Positions 26,645 to 36,385 of a DNA stretch of 64,000 bases are shown piece by piece. Below the pieces are notes generated by a model that did not search any database, had not been told where the DNA came from, and saw only the letters and a program-made list of their open reading frames with translations. This stretch comes from Corallococcus sp. NCRR (GTDB lineage Bacteria; Myxococcota; Myxococcia; Myxococcales; Myxococcaceae): positions 7,626,001-7,690,000 of the forward strand of contig NZ_CP114039.1 of NCBI RefSeq assembly GCF_026965535.1, written 5' to 3'. Position numbers and translations under genes: made by a program. How positions within the stretch are numbered: the first letter of the stretch is position 1; each line of letters starts with the position of its first letter.

Positions 26645-27439
26645 GTGAAAACGTCCAACCGCGCCAACTTCTTCGTCGCTCCGTTCACGGCCGTGGTGCT
26701 GGCGCTGGGGGGAGCGTTGTTCCTTCCCGCGTTCGGGATCCCCGGCGCCATCGCCGCCTCCGACAAGGCGGAAGGGAACAAAGAGAAGCCCTGCGTCACC
26801 GAGAAGGGCAGCGACCCCAAGGCCTGCTCGGAGCTGGTGGAGCTGGAAGTGAAGGACGTGGTGCCCTTGATGGAGGCGCAGACGCACGCCGTCGTGCTGA
26901 CCACCAAGGACGGGGAGACGGTGCTGCCCCTCTTCGTGGACGAGGGCGCGGCGGTCTCCATCGCCTTCCGCCTCGCGGAGCGTCCGCCCCCGCAGCCCCT
27001 GTCCCAGGACCTGCTGGACGACGTGGTGTCCAAGCTGGGCGGGAAGGTGACCGAGGTCCGCATCGATGACCTGCGCGACAACGTCTACTCCGGCCGCGTC
27101 TTCCTCCAGCAGGGCAAGAAGGAGCTGGCGCTGGACGCGCGGCCTTCGGACTCCATCGCCATGGCCATGCACAGCCAGGCCCGCATCCGCGTGACGCGCA
27201 AGGTGCTGAGCATGGCGGGCATCAGCCGCGCGGAGATTGAGGCCCTCCAGAAGCAGCAGGACCTGGGCGTGGGCGGCAGTGGCGGCCTGGGCGAGGAGGA
27301 CATGGGGCCCCTGCCCCCGCCGCCGCCCATGGGCCCCAGCGCCGGCCACCCGAAGCCGCCCTCGGAGGACATCGGCATGGACCACTCCGTGCAGCCGCTG
27401 ATGGAGCCCATGGGCAAGGGCCAGGAGATCGACCTCTAG
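26645..27439 (+). CDS. Exported bifunctional-nuclease (BFN/DUF151) domain protein
   Basis: 264 residues. The N-terminus has basic residues then a hydrophobic stretch (APFTAVVLALGGALFLPAF), consistent with a signal peptide or anchor. The BFN domain follows: EAQTHAVVLTTKDGETVLPLFVDEG, AVSIAFRLAERPPPQPLSQDLLD, and YSGRVFLQQGKKELALDARPSDSIAMAM, matching the conserved ARPSDAIALA motif. A Pro/Gly-rich tail ends the protein. GTG 26645 is forced because the preceding ATG reads ATG-TGA. TAGCTT at 26633-26638 could be a -10 box giving a leaderless GTG. BFN homologues have RNase and DNase activity; a secreted version is unusual. Confidence 0.82.
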   Translation: MKTSNRANFFVAPFTAVVLALGGALFLPAFGIPGAIAASDKAEGNKEKPCVTEKGSDPKACSELVELEVKDVVPLMEAQTHAVVLTTKDGETVLPLFVDEGAAVSIAFRLAERPPPQPLSQDLLDDVVSKLGGKVTEVRIDDLRDNVYSGRVFLQQGKKELALDARPSDSIAMAMHSQARIRVTRKVLSMAGISRAEIEALQKQQDLGVGGSGGLGEEDMGPLPPPPPMGPSAGHPKPPSEDIGMDHSVQPLMEPMGKGQEIDL

Positions 27440-27470
27440 CCGTCCGCGGACAGGCCCATGCTGAAACGAT

Positions 27471-27508
27471 GAAAGCCCGGCCCCCCCTCCCAGGGTAGCC
27501 GGGCTTTC
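27471..27508 (+). terminator. Intrinsic terminator after the BFN gene
   Basis: GAAAGCCCGGC pairs perfectly with GCCGGGCTTTC (11 bp, 16-nt loop) and is followed by TTCGTCTC. It separates the BFN gene from pyk. Confidence 0.75.
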
Positions 27509-27649
27509 TTCGTCTCAAGCGTCTGAGAGCCACGAATGGCGTGCGCCAGCTCGCGGTAACTTTCCGCCCAGCGCGTGAGGCGAAGAGTTAGTCCTTCGGG
27601 CGCAAGCCTGTCAAGACGCCCACCCCGTGGCGCTAGGATGGGTCGCCTT

Positions 27650-29050
27650 ATGCGCAAGGCGAAGATCATCTGCACGCTGGGTCCGGCGTCGGACTCCAGG
27701 GAAGTCATCGAGGGGCTGGTGAAGGCGGGCATGAACGTGGCCCGGCTCAACTTCTCCCACGGCACGCACGACGAGCACCGCCAGCGCGTCCAGCGCATCC
27801 GCGCGGTGTCGAAGAAGCTGGGCGTGCCGGTGGCCATCCTCCAGGACGTGCAGGGCCCCAAGGTGCGCCTGGGGCGCTTCGAGGGCGGTCAGTTGATGGT
27901 GACGGCCGGCGACACGGTGACGGTGACGACGCGCGCGGTGATGGGCCAGGGGAAGCTCATCCCCACCCCGGTGCGCACGCTGCCCCGGGACGTGGCGAAG
28001 GGCCACGAGGTGCTCCTGGACGACGGCCGGGTGCGACTGCGCGTGCTGAAGGTGAGCGGCCAGGACGTGTCCTGCCGCGTGGAGGTGGGCGGGCTGCTCA
28101 AGGACCACAAGGGGCTCAACCTGCCCGGCACGGCCATGTCGGTGCCCACGCTGACGGAGAAGGACAAGGTGGACCTCGCCTTCGGCCAGGAGGTGGGCGT
28201 GGACTACGTGGCGCTGTCCTTCGTGCGCACCGCCCAGGACGTGCGCCAGGCGCGGGCGCTGGTGGCCAAGGGCAAGACGCCCATCATCTCCAAGATCGAG
28301 AAGCCCCAGGCGGTGGAGAACCTGGACGCCATCGCCAGGGAGTCGGACGGGGTGATGGTGGCCCGCGGAGACCTGGGCGTGGAGATGCCGCTGGAGCAGC
28401 TGCCGGCCATCCAGAAGCGCGCCGTGCGCGAGGTCAACCGCCTGGGCGGCATCGTCATCGTCGCCACGGAGATGCTGGAGAGCATGGTGCTCAACGCCCG
28501 GCCCACGCGCGCGGAGGTGTCGGACGTGGCCAACGCCATCCTCGACGGCGCGGACGCGGTGATGCTCTCCGGCGAGACGGCCGCGGGCCGCTACCCCGTG
28601 GACGCGGTGGCCACCATGGCGCGCATCGTGGAGGAGACGGAGCGCACCGGCCTCATCACCCTGCCCCACTCCCCCTTCGAGCGCTCCGAGGACCTGGGCA
28701 CCGGCGTCGCCGCGGCGGCGGTGGCCGCGTCCCGGCAGCTCAACATCCGGACCATCATCGCGTACACGGAGAGCGGCCACTCCGCGCGGCTCATCTCCGA
28801 GTTCCGCCCCGGCGGACGCATCCTCGGCCTGACGCCCAACGCGGACACGGTGAACCGGATGGCGCTCTACTGGGGCGTGACGGGCCACCTGGTGAAGCGC
28901 GTCAGCACCACGGAGGCCATGCTCAAGCAGGTGCGCCGGCTCTGTCAGGAGCTGCGCTTCTGCGAACCGGGCGAGCCCTTCATCCTGGTGGCCGGCGTGC
29001 CGCTCAACGTGCCGGGCAACACCAACATGATGAGCATCCACCGCATCTGA
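27650..29050 (+). CDS. pyk: Pyruvate kinase
   Basis: 466 residues; converts PEP and ADP to pyruvate and ATP. The N-terminus MRKAKIICTLGPASDS and ARLNFSHGTH are standard. The catalytic Lys is in ISKIEKPQAVENLDAI, Mg ligands in GVMVARGDLGVEMP, and VATEMLESMVLNARPTRAEVSDVANAILDGADAVMLSGETA follows in two blocks. The C-terminal allosteric domain is present but short. Start ATG 27650 has AGGATGG upstream; ATG 27638 is in frame but lacks an RBS. Confidence 0.95.
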   Translation: MRKAKIICTLGPASDSREVIEGLVKAGMNVARLNFSHGTHDEHRQRVQRIRAVSKKLGVPVAILQDVQGPKVRLGRFEGGQLMVTAGDTVTVTTRAVMGQGKLIPTPVRTLPRDVAKGHEVLLDDGRVRLRVLKVSGQDVSCRVEVGGLLKDHKGLNLPGTAMSVPTLTEKDKVDLAFGQEVGVDYVALSFVRTAQDVRQARALVAKGKTPIISKIEKPQAVENLDAIARESDGVMVARGDLGVEMPLEQLPAIQKRAVREVNRLGGIVIVATEMLESMVLNARPTRAEVSDVANAILDGADAVMLSGETAAGRYPVDAVATMARIVEETERTGLITLPHSPFERSEDLGTGVAAAAVAASRQLNIRTIIAYTESGHSARLISEFRPGGRILGLTPNADTVNRMALYWGVTGHLVKRVSTTEAMLKQVRRLCQELRFCEPGEPFILVAGVPLNVPGNTNMMSIHRI

Positions 29051-29075
29051 AGACAGCCCGCGGTGGAGGCTCGGG

Positions 29076-29100
29076 GCAGAAGGCCTACAGGACCTTCTGC
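29076..29100. terminator. Hairpin between convergent pyk and the pyr operon
   Basis: GCAGAAGG pairs with CCTTCTGC (8 bp, 9-nt loop). The loop holds the stop codon of the minus-strand gene, so the hairpin forms at the end of that transcript. No U run. Confidence 0.4.
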
Positions 29101-29750
29101 TCGAAGTCGTAGAGCTTCTCCACGGACAGCTGGCGGTAGCGCTCCACGTTGAGGGCCCGGCGGGCGCACTCCCACACCAGGTCCTTGGCGGGGCGCTCCG
29201 GCTCCTTCTTCTTGCGGCGCTTCACCTCGGCCTTGATGGCCTTGAGCGCCATGGCCGGGTGGTAGCAGAAGGCGGAGGAGAACAGCAGGTGGCCGCCGAA
29301 GGGCACCAGCCGCGCCTCCAGCACGTCCCCCGTCTCCAGGCCCGCGATGTGGCGGCGCTCCGTCACGTCGAAGTCCTTGCCGGAGAAGAGCTCGCGCAGG
29401 CGCACCATGCCCTTGCCCAGCTTGCGCACCTCGAAGAGGCCGTGGACCGTCTCCGTGAAGCTGCGGAAGGCGTTGGCCTCCTCCGGCGCCGCGGACTTCT
29501 GGCGCTCCTCGTACAGCTCCGCGGCCGGCGTCTTGCCGGTGAGCGGCGAGACGCGGTCGTAGAGGTAGTAGTCCAGGAACGACGCCATCCGCAGCTCGAA
29601 GAGCTTGTCGTCCTCGAAGACTTCACCGGTGAGGCGGAAGTACTCCGCCTTGGCCTCCAGGAGGTCTGGCTTGCGGGCCTCCTGACTGCCGAAGGCGATG
29701 AGCTGGTCCAGGTACGGCTGGTACGACAACGGGGTCAGCGCGGTGTCCAT
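29085..29750 (-). CDS. Conserved protein of unknown function, last gene of the pyr operon
   Basis: 221 residues, soluble. The N-terminal half is helical (LTPLSYQPYLDQLIAFGSQE, then FRLTGEVFEDDKLFELRMASF). A beta-rich stretch (GDVLEARLVPFGGHLLFSSAF) in the second half precedes a basic patch, KRRKKKEPERPAKD, and the C-terminus is helical again. No family, catalytic motif or membrane segment recognised. It starts 20 nt after carA on the same strand, so it is probably co-transcribed with pyrimidine genes, although nothing ties its function to them. The basic patch suggests nucleic-acid or acidic-protein contact. Confidence 0.75.
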   Translation of the reverse strand: MDTALTPLSYQPYLDQLIAFGSQEARKPDLLEAKAEYFRLTGEVFEDDKLFELRMASFLDYYLYDRVSPLTGKTPAAELYEERQKSAAPEEANAFRSFTETVHGLFEVRKLGKGMVRLRELFSGKDFDVTERRHIAGLETGDVLEARLVPFGGHLLFSSAFCYHPAMALKAIKAEVKRRKKKEPERPAKDLVWECARRALNVERYRQLSVEKLYDFEQKVL

Positions 29751-29770
29751 GGCCGTTGCGAGCTTTCTTC

Positions 29771-30898
29771 CTACGAACCCGCCATCAGCGTCGCGAAGCG
29801 GCTGAACAGGTAGCGCGCGTCGTGAGGGCCGGGCGAAGCCTCGGGGTGGTACTGCACGCTGAAGGCCCGCGCGTCCGGAACGGCCAGGCCCTCCACCGTG
29901 CCGTCATTCAGGTTGATGTGCGTGACGACGGCCTTGCCCTTGAGGCTGGCGTCGTCCACCGCGAAGCCGTGGTTCTGCGCGGTGATCTCCACCTTGCCCG
30001 TGGTGAGGTCCTTCACGGGCTGGTTGCCGCCACGGTGGCCGAACTTCATCTTGTACGTCCGGCCGCCCAGCGCGAGCGCCATGATCTGATGCCCCAGGCA
30101 GATGCCGAACACCGGCACCTTGCCCAGGAGCGCCGCCACCGTGCGGTCCGCGCCCTTCACCGCGGCCGGGTCGCCCGGGCCGTTGGCCAGGAAGACGCCG
30201 TGCGGCTTCTTCGCCAGCACCTGCTCCGCCGTGAAGTGGGACGGCACCACCGTCACGCGGCAGCCCACGTCCACCAGGTACTGGAGCATGGAGCGCTTGA
30301 GGCCGTAGTCGTACGCGATGACGTCGTACTTCAGCTCCGGCTCCGGGCGCTTGTCACCCGGGGCCAGGAACACGTCCGGGGACGGCGTGGTGAAGACGTA
30401 GGGCTCCTTGCAGGACACGCCCGTGGCCAGGTCCAGGCCCTCCATGCCGGTGGCGGCTCGCGCGCGCTCGGACAGGGCCGCGGCGGACACGTTCTCCGTG
30501 GAGATGATGCCCGTCTGCGCGCCGTGCGTGCGCAGGTGGCGCACCAGCCGGCGGGTGTCCACGCCTTCGATGCCCACGCGGCCATGGCGCGCGAGGTACG
30601 CGTCCAGCGTCTCCTGCGAGCGCCAGTTGGACGGCGTCTTCGTCAGCGAGCGCACCACCATGCCCACCGCGTGCGGCAGGCCCGCCTCCTCGTCCGCCGC
30701 GTTCGCCCCGATGTTGCCCATCTCCGGGTACGCCATGGTGACGATCTGCCCCACGTACGAGGGATCCGTGAGGATCTCCTGGTAGCCGTACATGGACGTG
30801 TTGAAAACCACCTCACCCACCGTCTCGCCGGATGCGCCAAAGGCGCGTCCCTCGAAGGTGGTGCCATCCGCCAGTGCGAGCACCGCCCGCTTCGTCAT
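29771..30898 (-). CDS. carA: Carbamoyl-phosphate synthase small (glutaminase) subunit
   Basis: 375 residues; hydrolyses glutamine and channels ammonia to CarB. The N-terminal CPSase domain shows [20 protein letters not shown]. The class I amidotransferase domain has the nucleophile in [17 protein letters not shown] and the His-Glu pair in [13 protein letters not shown]. Start ATG 30898 overlaps the pyrC stop (ATGA). The large subunit carB is not in this window. Confidence 0.96.
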   Translation of the reverse strand: MTKRAVLALADGTTFEGRAFGASGETVGEVVFNTSMYGYQEILTDPSYVGQIVTMAYPEMGNIGANAADEEAGLPHAVGMVVRSLTKTPSNWRSQETLDAYLARHGRVGIEGVDTRRLVRHLRTHGAQTGIISTENVSAAALSERARAATGMEGLDLATGVSCKEPYVFTTPSPDVFLAPGDKRPEPELKYDVIAYDYGLKRSMLQYLVDVGCRVTVVPSHFTAEQVLAKKPHGVFLANGPGDPAAVKGADRTVAALLGKVPVFGICLGHQIMALALGGRTYKMKFGHRGGNQPVKDLTTGKVEITAQNHGFAVDDASLKGKAVVTHINLNDGTVEGLAVPDARAFSVQYHPEASPGPHDARYLFSRFATLMAGS

Positions 30899-32202
30899 CA
30901 CCGCGACTCCTTGAGCTGACCGTCCTCGAACACACACCGGCCACCCACCCACGTCTGCGTCACGCGGCCCTTCAGCGTGCGCCCGTGGAAGGGCGTGTTG
31001 CGACTGCGGGAATAGAACCGGTGGGCATCCACCGTCCACTCCTCCAAAGGGGACACCAGCGTGATGTCCGCCGGGGCACCAGGCGCCAGGTGACCGCCCG
31101 GCAGGCCGAATACCCTCGCCGGCCCGTCCGACAGGAGCTCCACCGCCCGGCGCGGGGTGAGCACGCCTTCGTGCACCAGCGCCAGCGTGAGCCCCAGGGA
31201 CGTCTCCAGCCCGACGATGCCGTTGATGCCCTTCTCGAACTCCACCAGCTTGTCGGACACGCCGTGCGGCGCGTGGTCCGTGGCGATGGCGTCCACCGTG
31301 CCATCCACCAGGGCCTCGCGCAGCGCCTTCACGTCCACGTCGCTCCGGAGCGGCGGCGCCATCTTCGCGTGGGTGTCGTAGTCCCCCACCGCCCGGTCAT
31401 CCAGGGTGAAGTGGTGCGGCGCCACCTCGCAGGTGACGCGCAGGCCGCGCTTCTTGGCCTCGCGGATGAGCCGCACGCTGCCCTCGCAGGACACGTGCGC
31501 CACGTGCAGGCGGCCCTTCGTCTCCTCCAGGAGCACCAGGTCGCGCGCCACCATGGCCACCTCCGCGGAGGACGGGATGCCGCGCAGGCCCAGCCGCGTG
31601 GACGTGGCGCCTTCATGCATGGCGCCACCGGCGGACAGGGTGAGGTCCTCCTCGTGCACCATCACCGGCACGTCGAACTGCGTGGCGTACTGGAGCACCC
31701 GGCGCATCAGGCCCGCGTTCATCACCGGGCGGCCGTCGTCGGTGAGGGCCACGCAGCCGGCGCCAATCAGCTCGCCCGCCTCCGACAGCTCCTCGCCCTT
31801 GAGCCCCTTGGTGATGGCGCCGGCCGGGTACACGTGGCACAGGCCCGCGTCCCGGGCGCGCGACAGCACCAGCTCCGTGACCATCGCGCTGTCGTTCACC
31901 ACCTTGGTGTTGGGCATGGCGACGACGCCGGTGAAGCCGCCCGCCACCGCCGCGCGGCAGCCGGTGAGGACCGTCTCCTTGCCCTCTTCGCCCGGCTCGC
32001 GCAGGTGCACGTGCAGGTCGATGAAGCCCGGCACCAGCCACTGGTTCGTGGCGTCCACCACCCGCCCGTCCTTGGGCACGGGCAGCGGGGCCTCCGACAC
32101 CTGGGCCACCCGTCCGTCCGTCACGAGCACGTCCCGAACGCCGTCCACGCCATTACGCGGGTCGATGACGCGCGCCCGCTGGAAGAGCACCGTGGGGGTC
32201 AT
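30898..32202 (-). CDS. pyrC: Dihydroorotase
   Basis: 434 residues, class I (type PyrC/allantoinase-like) dihydroorotase that cyclises carbamoyl-aspartate. The first metal-binding motif is [19 protein letters not shown]; later ligands are in [23 protein letters not shown] and [10 protein letters not shown] (catalytic Asp). A trailing beta domain ends [15 protein letters not shown]. It overlaps pyrB upstream and carA downstream by ATGA. In several bacteria this class complexes with aspartate transcarbamoylase, and the adjacent pyrB fits that. Confidence 0.95.
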   Translation of the reverse strand: MTPTVLFQRARVIDPRNGVDGVRDVLVTDGRVAQVSEAPLPVPKDGRVVDATNQWLVPGFIDLHVHLREPGEEGKETVLTGCRAAVAGGFTGVVAMPNTKVVNDSAMVTELVLSRARDAGLCHVYPAGAITKGLKGEELSEAGELIGAGCVALTDDGRPVMNAGLMRRVLQYATQFDVPVMVHEEDLTLSAGGAMHEGATSTRLGLRGIPSSAEVAMVARDLVLLEETKGRLHVAHVSCEGSVRLIREAKKRGLRVTCEVAPHHFTLDDRAVGDYDTHAKMAPPLRSDVDVKALREALVDGTVDAIATDHAPHGVSDKLVEFEKGINGIVGLETSLGLTLALVHEGVLTPRRAVELLSDGPARVFGLPGGHLAPGAPADITLVSPLEEWTVDAHRFYSRSRNTPFHGRTLKGRVTQTWVGGRCVFEDGQLKESR

Positions 32203-33092
32203 GATGCGCACGCCTCCAGGATGGCCCGGCGCACCGCGACGCCGTTGGCCACCTGCTCCAGAATGACGCTGCGAGGCCCGTCCGCCACCACCGGCGACAG
32301 CTCCACGCCGCGGTTGATGGGGCCCGGGTGCAGCACGAGGGCGTCCGGCTTCATCCGCTCCGCGCGGGCGGGCGTGACACCGAACAGCCGCGAGTACTCC
32401 CGCTGGGACGGCAGGAAGGCTTCCGACATGCGCTCCGTCTGCAGCCTCAGGCACATCACCGCGTCCGCCTGGGGCAGCACGGCGTCCAACTGGTGCGTCA
32501 CCTCCCCGCCCATCTCCTCCAGCCCTGGCGGCAGGAGGGTGGGCGGTCCGCAGAGCACGACACGCGCCCCCAGCGCCTTCAGGCACAGGAGATTGGAGCG
32601 CGCCACGCGGCTGTGCAGCACGTCTCCGACAATCAGCACCGTGCGCCCGTCCAGGCGGCCCCAGCGCTGGCGCAGGGTGAAGGCGTCCAGCAGGGCCTGG
32701 GACGGGTGCTCATGCGCGCCGTCGCCCGCGTTGACCACCGCGCACTTCACGTGGCGAGCCACGAGCCCCGGCGCGCCCGAGGAGCGGTGGCGGATGACGA
32801 TGACCGCCGGCCCCATGGCTTCGATGTTGCGCGCGGTGTCCAGGAGCGTCTCCCCCTTGGACACGGACGAGCCCGCGTAGCTCCAGTTGAGGACGTCCGC
32901 GCCCAGCTTCCGCGCGGCCACCTCGAAGGAGGAGCGCGTCCGGGTGGAGTCCTCGAAGAAGAGGTTCGCCACGACGCGGCCCCGCAGCACGTGCGAGGCA
33001 TCCGGTCCGCCGGGCAGGTGTGCCTGGGCGCGGTCGAGCAGTGCTTCCAGCTCGTCCCGCCGCCAGCCTGCGATTCCGAGAAGATGTCTCAT
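32199..33092 (-). CDS. pyrB: Aspartate carbamoyltransferase catalytic subunit
   Basis: 297 residues. Carbamoyl-phosphate binding is FEDSTRTRSSFEVAA. HPSQALLDAFTL and VLHPGPINRGVEL are the aspartate and C-terminal signatures. Start ATG 33092 (MRHLLGIAGW) is chosen; the frame extends upstream but lacks family similarity there. No pyrI regulatory gene is adjacent, so a class B/C type complex with dihydroorotase is likely. It begins 76 nt after lepB on the same strand. No PyrR-type attenuator was recognised. Confidence 0.95.
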   Translation of the reverse strand: MRHLLGIAGWRRDELEALLDRAQAHLPGGPDASHVLRGRVVANLFFEDSTRTRSSFEVAARKLGADVLNWSYAGSSVSKGETLLDTARNIEAMGPAVIVIRHRSSGAPGLVARHVKCAVVNAGDGAHEHPSQALLDAFTLRQRWGRLDGRTVLIVGDVLHSRVARSNLLCLKALGARVVLCGPPTLLPPGLEEMGGEVTHQLDAVLPQADAVMCLRLQTERMSEAFLPSQREYSRLFGVTPARAERMKPDALVLHPGPINRGVELSPVVADGPRSVILEQVANGVAVRRAILEACAS

Positions 33093-33168
33093 GGGCCGGG
33101 GCCGCCGCGTACCGCGCGCCGCACGTTGCGTCAAGCACGGCGCGTGGTGGCCGCCCGCCCAGCGTCCG

Positions 33169-34416
33169 TCAGCGCACCGGTTCGAAGAAGCGGTCGACCC
33201 GCAGGCCCGTGCCGCCGAACAGGTTGCCCAGCAGCCCGCCCCAACCGAGCGACAGCCAGACGACCATGGCCTTGCCCTTGATGTGGCCGTACGGCACGTA
33301 GGCGACCTCGGCGCCGCCCGGGCCGCCCAGGTTGTAGCGGCTGTCCGCGCTGTTGTCCCGGTTGTCGCCCATCACGAAGACGCTGTTGGCGGGCACCGTG
33401 TAGGGGCCCTCGTGCTCGCGGCCCGGCAGGCGCATGGGGTGCTGGAGCGACGAGTGCACCACGCCGCCCAGGTCCTCGCGGTAGAGCACCTCTTCCTGGT
33501 CGAACCAGCGGCCCGTCAGGTCGTCCTGGTTGTGCACCACGTAGTCCGGCGTCACCAGCGTGCGCGGCTGCGCTTCGCCGTTGATCCGCACCACCCCGTC
33601 GACGAGCTCCACCGTGTCGCCGGGGATGCCAATGACGCGCTTGATGAAGTCCTTGGACTCGTCCACCGGGTTGTTGAAGACGATGACGTCCCCGCGCTTC
33701 GGCTCCCGCACGATGCGGAACGGGACATAGTTCGTGTACGGGATGCGCACCCCGTAGATGAACTTGTTGACGAAGACCTGATCGCCAATCTGCAGCGTGG
33801 GCAGCATGGATCCGGACGGGATGCGGTACGGCTCGATGAGCACCGTGCGGATGATGACCGCGATGAGCAGCGCCTTGCCGAAGCCGCCCAGGAAGTCCCA
33901 CACGGACTGCTTGCGGTACGCGCCCAGGTGCTCCTGGGTGAGCTTCTCCAGCGCCTGCGTCTCCGTGCGCAGTGCTTCCGGGTTGCCCGCCACGGACGCG
34001 TTCTCCACGCGCAGGGCCTGCTCGGTGATGCGCTCCGCCACGGCCGGGGACACCTTCGTGCCCAGGCGCGCGAGGATGCGCTCGTCCTCGGAGATGAGCT
34101 CGTGCGCCTCATGGCGCAGCGTGCGCAGCAGCGACTCCTTCTTGGAGGCGTTGCGCCACACCAGCAGCCCGAAGAAGGCCACGACCATCAGCAGGCCGAA
34201 GCCCTTCATCAGGGGCTGGGCCCAGGACGCGGTCCCGGGCGCCATCTCAATGAGCGTGACGTACGGGATGAACGCCAGGCCCACACCACACAGCGGGGCC
34301 CAGAGGCTGGTGAGCAGCTCGCGCCACATCAACTGACGGCGGGCCTTGAGCTGCTCCGGGGTGCGGCGCGCGGCCATGGCCGCTCCCAGCTTCATGGAAG
34401 GACTGGCCGTGCTCAT
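33169..34416 (-). CDS. lepB: Signal peptidase I
   Basis: 415 residues; cleaves Sec/Tat signal peptides at the periplasmic face. Two N-terminal transmembrane segments (about residues 35-58 and 70-88) enclose a ~75-residue cytoplasmic helical region. A third hydrophobic segment (FGKALLIAVIIRTVLIEPY) leads into the catalytic Ser motif IPSGSMLPTLQIGD. The catalytic Lys is in DFIKRVIGIPGDTVEL, and box E is VMGDNRDNSADSR. The large cytoplasmic insertion makes it longer than E. coli LepB (324). It starts 4 nt after lepA ends, an arrangement widely conserved. Confidence 0.95.
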   Translation of the reverse strand: MSTASPSMKLGAAMAARRTPEQLKARRQLMWRELLTSLWAPLCGVGLAFIPYVTLIEMAPGTASWAQPLMKGFGLLMVVAFFGLLVWRNASKKESLLRTLRHEAHELISEDERILARLGTKVSPAVAERITEQALRVENASVAGNPEALRTETQALEKLTQEHLGAYRKQSVWDFLGGFGKALLIAVIIRTVLIEPYRIPSGSMLPTLQIGDQVFVNKFIYGVRIPYTNYVPFRIVREPKRGDVIVFNNPVDESKDFIKRVIGIPGDTVELVDGVVRINGEAQPRTLVTPDYVVHNQDDLTGRWFDQEEVLYREDLGGVVHSSLQHPMRLPGREHEGPYTVPANSVFVMGDNRDNSADSRYNLGGPGGAEVAYVPYGHIKGKAMVVWLSLGWGGLLGNLFGGTGLRVDRFFEPVR

Positions 34417-34420
34417 GGGG

Positions 34421-36232
34421 CTACTGCTCCGTCTTGAGGACCGCGAGGAAGGCTTCCTGCGGAATCTCCACCGTGCCCACCTGCTTCATGCGCTTCTTGC
34501 CCTCCTTCTGCTTCTCCAGGAGCTTGCGCTTGCGGCTGATGTCGCCGCCGTAGCACTTGGCAAGGACGTTCTTGCGCATGGCGGAGATCGTCTCGCGGGA
34601 GATGATCTTCGCGCCGATGGCGGCCTGGATGGCCACCTCGTACATCTGCTTGGGAATCACTTCCTTGAGCTTCTCGCAGACCTCGCGGCCGCGCAGGTAC
34701 GCGCGCTCGCGGTGCACGATGACGGACAGCGCGTCCACCGGCTCCCCGTTGATGAGGATGTCCAGCTTCGCCAAGTCCGACTCCTGGTAGGACGACAGCT
34801 CGTAGTCCAGGCTCGCGTAGCCGCGCGACACGCTCTTCAAGCGGTCGAAGAAGTCGAACACCACTTCGGCCATGGGCATCTCGTACGTCACCTGCACGCG
34901 GGTGCCGCTGGAGCCCAGGTACTTCATGTCCTTCTGCACGCCACGCCGGTCCTGGCACAGCTTCAGGATGGCGCCCAGGTGCTCGTTGGGCACGTGGATG
35001 TGACAGGTGAGGATGGGCTCCTCGAACTTCTCGATGTTCTGCGTGGGCGGCAGCTTCGCCGGGTTGTCCACCAGCATCGTCTCACCCTTGCTGGTGGTGA
35101 TGCGGTAGACCACCGACGGCGCCGTGGTGATGAGGTTGAGGTTGTACTCGCGCTCCAGGCGCTCCTGGACGATCTCCATGTGGAGCAGGCCCAGGTAGCC
35201 GCAGCGGAAGCCGAACCCCAGCGCCGTGGACGACTCCGGCTCGTAGGTGAAGGCGGAGTCGTTCAGCGTCAGCTTCGCCAGCGCGTCGCGCAGGTTCTCG
35301 TAGTCCGCGGAGTCCACCGGGAAGATGCCGGAGAACACCATCGGCTTCACTTCCTTGAAGCCCGGGAAGGCGGTCTCCGTGGGGCGCGCCTCCTCCGTCA
35401 CGGTGTCGCCGACCTTCGCGTCCTGCAGCTCCTTCACGTTGGCGACGAGGACGCCCACCTCGCCCGCCATGAGCTGCTGCACGGGGCGCGAGAAAGGGCT
35501 GAACACGCCCAGCTCCTGCACCTCGAAGACCTTGTTGTTGCTGAACATCTTGATCTTCTGCTTCAGCTTCAGCGTGCCTTCCAGCACGCGCACCAGCGTC
35601 ACCACGCCCCGGTAGTTGTCGTACCAGGAGTCGAAGATGAGCGCCTTGAGCGGCGCGGCCGGCGAACCCTGCGGCGGCGGCACGCGCTTCACCACCGACT
35701 CCAGGATGTCGTGGATGCCCAGGCCCTCCTTCGCGGAGGCCGGCACCGCCACGGACGCGTCGATGCCGATGACGTCTTCAATCTCCCCGCGCGTGCGGTC
35801 CACGTCCGCGCTGGGCAGGTCGATCTTGTTGATGACCGGGATGATTTCCAGGTTGTGATCCAACGCCATGTAGACGTTGGCCAACGTCTGCGCCTCCACG
35901 CCCTGCGTCGCGTCCACGACGAGCAGCGCGCCCTCGCACGCGGCGAGGCTGCGGCTCACCTCGTAGGCGAAGTCCACGTGTCCCGGCGTGTCGATGAGGT
36001 TGAGGACGTAGTTCTGGCCGTCCTTCGCGGTGTACGTCATCCGCACGGACTGGGCCTTGATGGTGATGCCCCGCTCTCGCTCGATGTCCATGTTGTCGAG
36101 GAACTGGGCCTGCGCCTCACGCTTGGTCAGCGTGCCTGTCTTCTCCAGGAGGCGGTCGGCCAGCGTCGACTTTCCATGGTCGATGTGGGCGATGATGCAG
36201 AAGTTGCGGATGTGCGCGTTTTCAGCCGGCAT
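34421..36232 (-). CDS. lepA: Elongation factor 4 (back-translocating GTPase)
   Basis: 603 residues. GTPase boxes: AHIDHGKST (G1), RGITIKAQ (G2), DTPGHVDF (G3), NKIDLP (G4), SAKEG (G5). The LepA-specific C-terminal domain includes [24 protein letters not shown]. Start ATG 36232 ([11 protein letters not shown]) is chosen from the family N-terminus. It heads the probable lepA-lepB unit, with pyr genes 76 nt further downstream. Confidence 0.97.
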   Translation of the reverse strand: MPAENAHIRNFCIIAHIDHGKSTLADRLLEKTGTLTKREAQAQFLDNMDIERERGITIKAQSVRMTYTAKDGQNYVLNLIDTPGHVDFAYEVSRSLAACEGALLVVDATQGVEAQTLANVYMALDHNLEIIPVINKIDLPSADVDRTRGEIEDVIGIDASVAVPASAKEGLGIHDILESVVKRVPPPQGSPAAPLKALIFDSWYDNYRGVVTLVRVLEGTLKLKQKIKMFSNNKVFEVQELGVFSPFSRPVQQLMAGEVGVLVANVKELQDAKVGDTVTEEARPTETAFPGFKEVKPMVFSGIFPVDSADYENLRDALAKLTLNDSAFTYEPESSTALGFGFRCGYLGLLHMEIVQERLEREYNLNLITTAPSVVYRITTSKGETMLVDNPAKLPPTQNIEKFEEPILTCHIHVPNEHLGAILKLCQDRRGVQKDMKYLGSSGTRVQVTYEMPMAEVVFDFFDRLKSVSRGYASLDYELSSYQESDLAKLDILINGEPVDALSVIVHRERAYLRGREVCEKLKEVIPKQMYEVAIQAAIGAKIISRETISAMRKNVLAKCYGGDISRKRKLLEKQKEGKKRMKQVGTVEIPQEAFLAVLKTEQ

Positions 36233-36385
36233 GGTCAGGGCGCTCGTCGGTCGCGAAGCGGGCGTAGGTAACACCGAACCGCCTGAAAATCCACGACCGG
36301 CGCACACCTGCCCGCCGGGCACTCCACCTGCCTGACGCCCCGCATTCCCCCCGGCGCCAGGGCCGGAGGGAGCCAGGCGGCGGCT

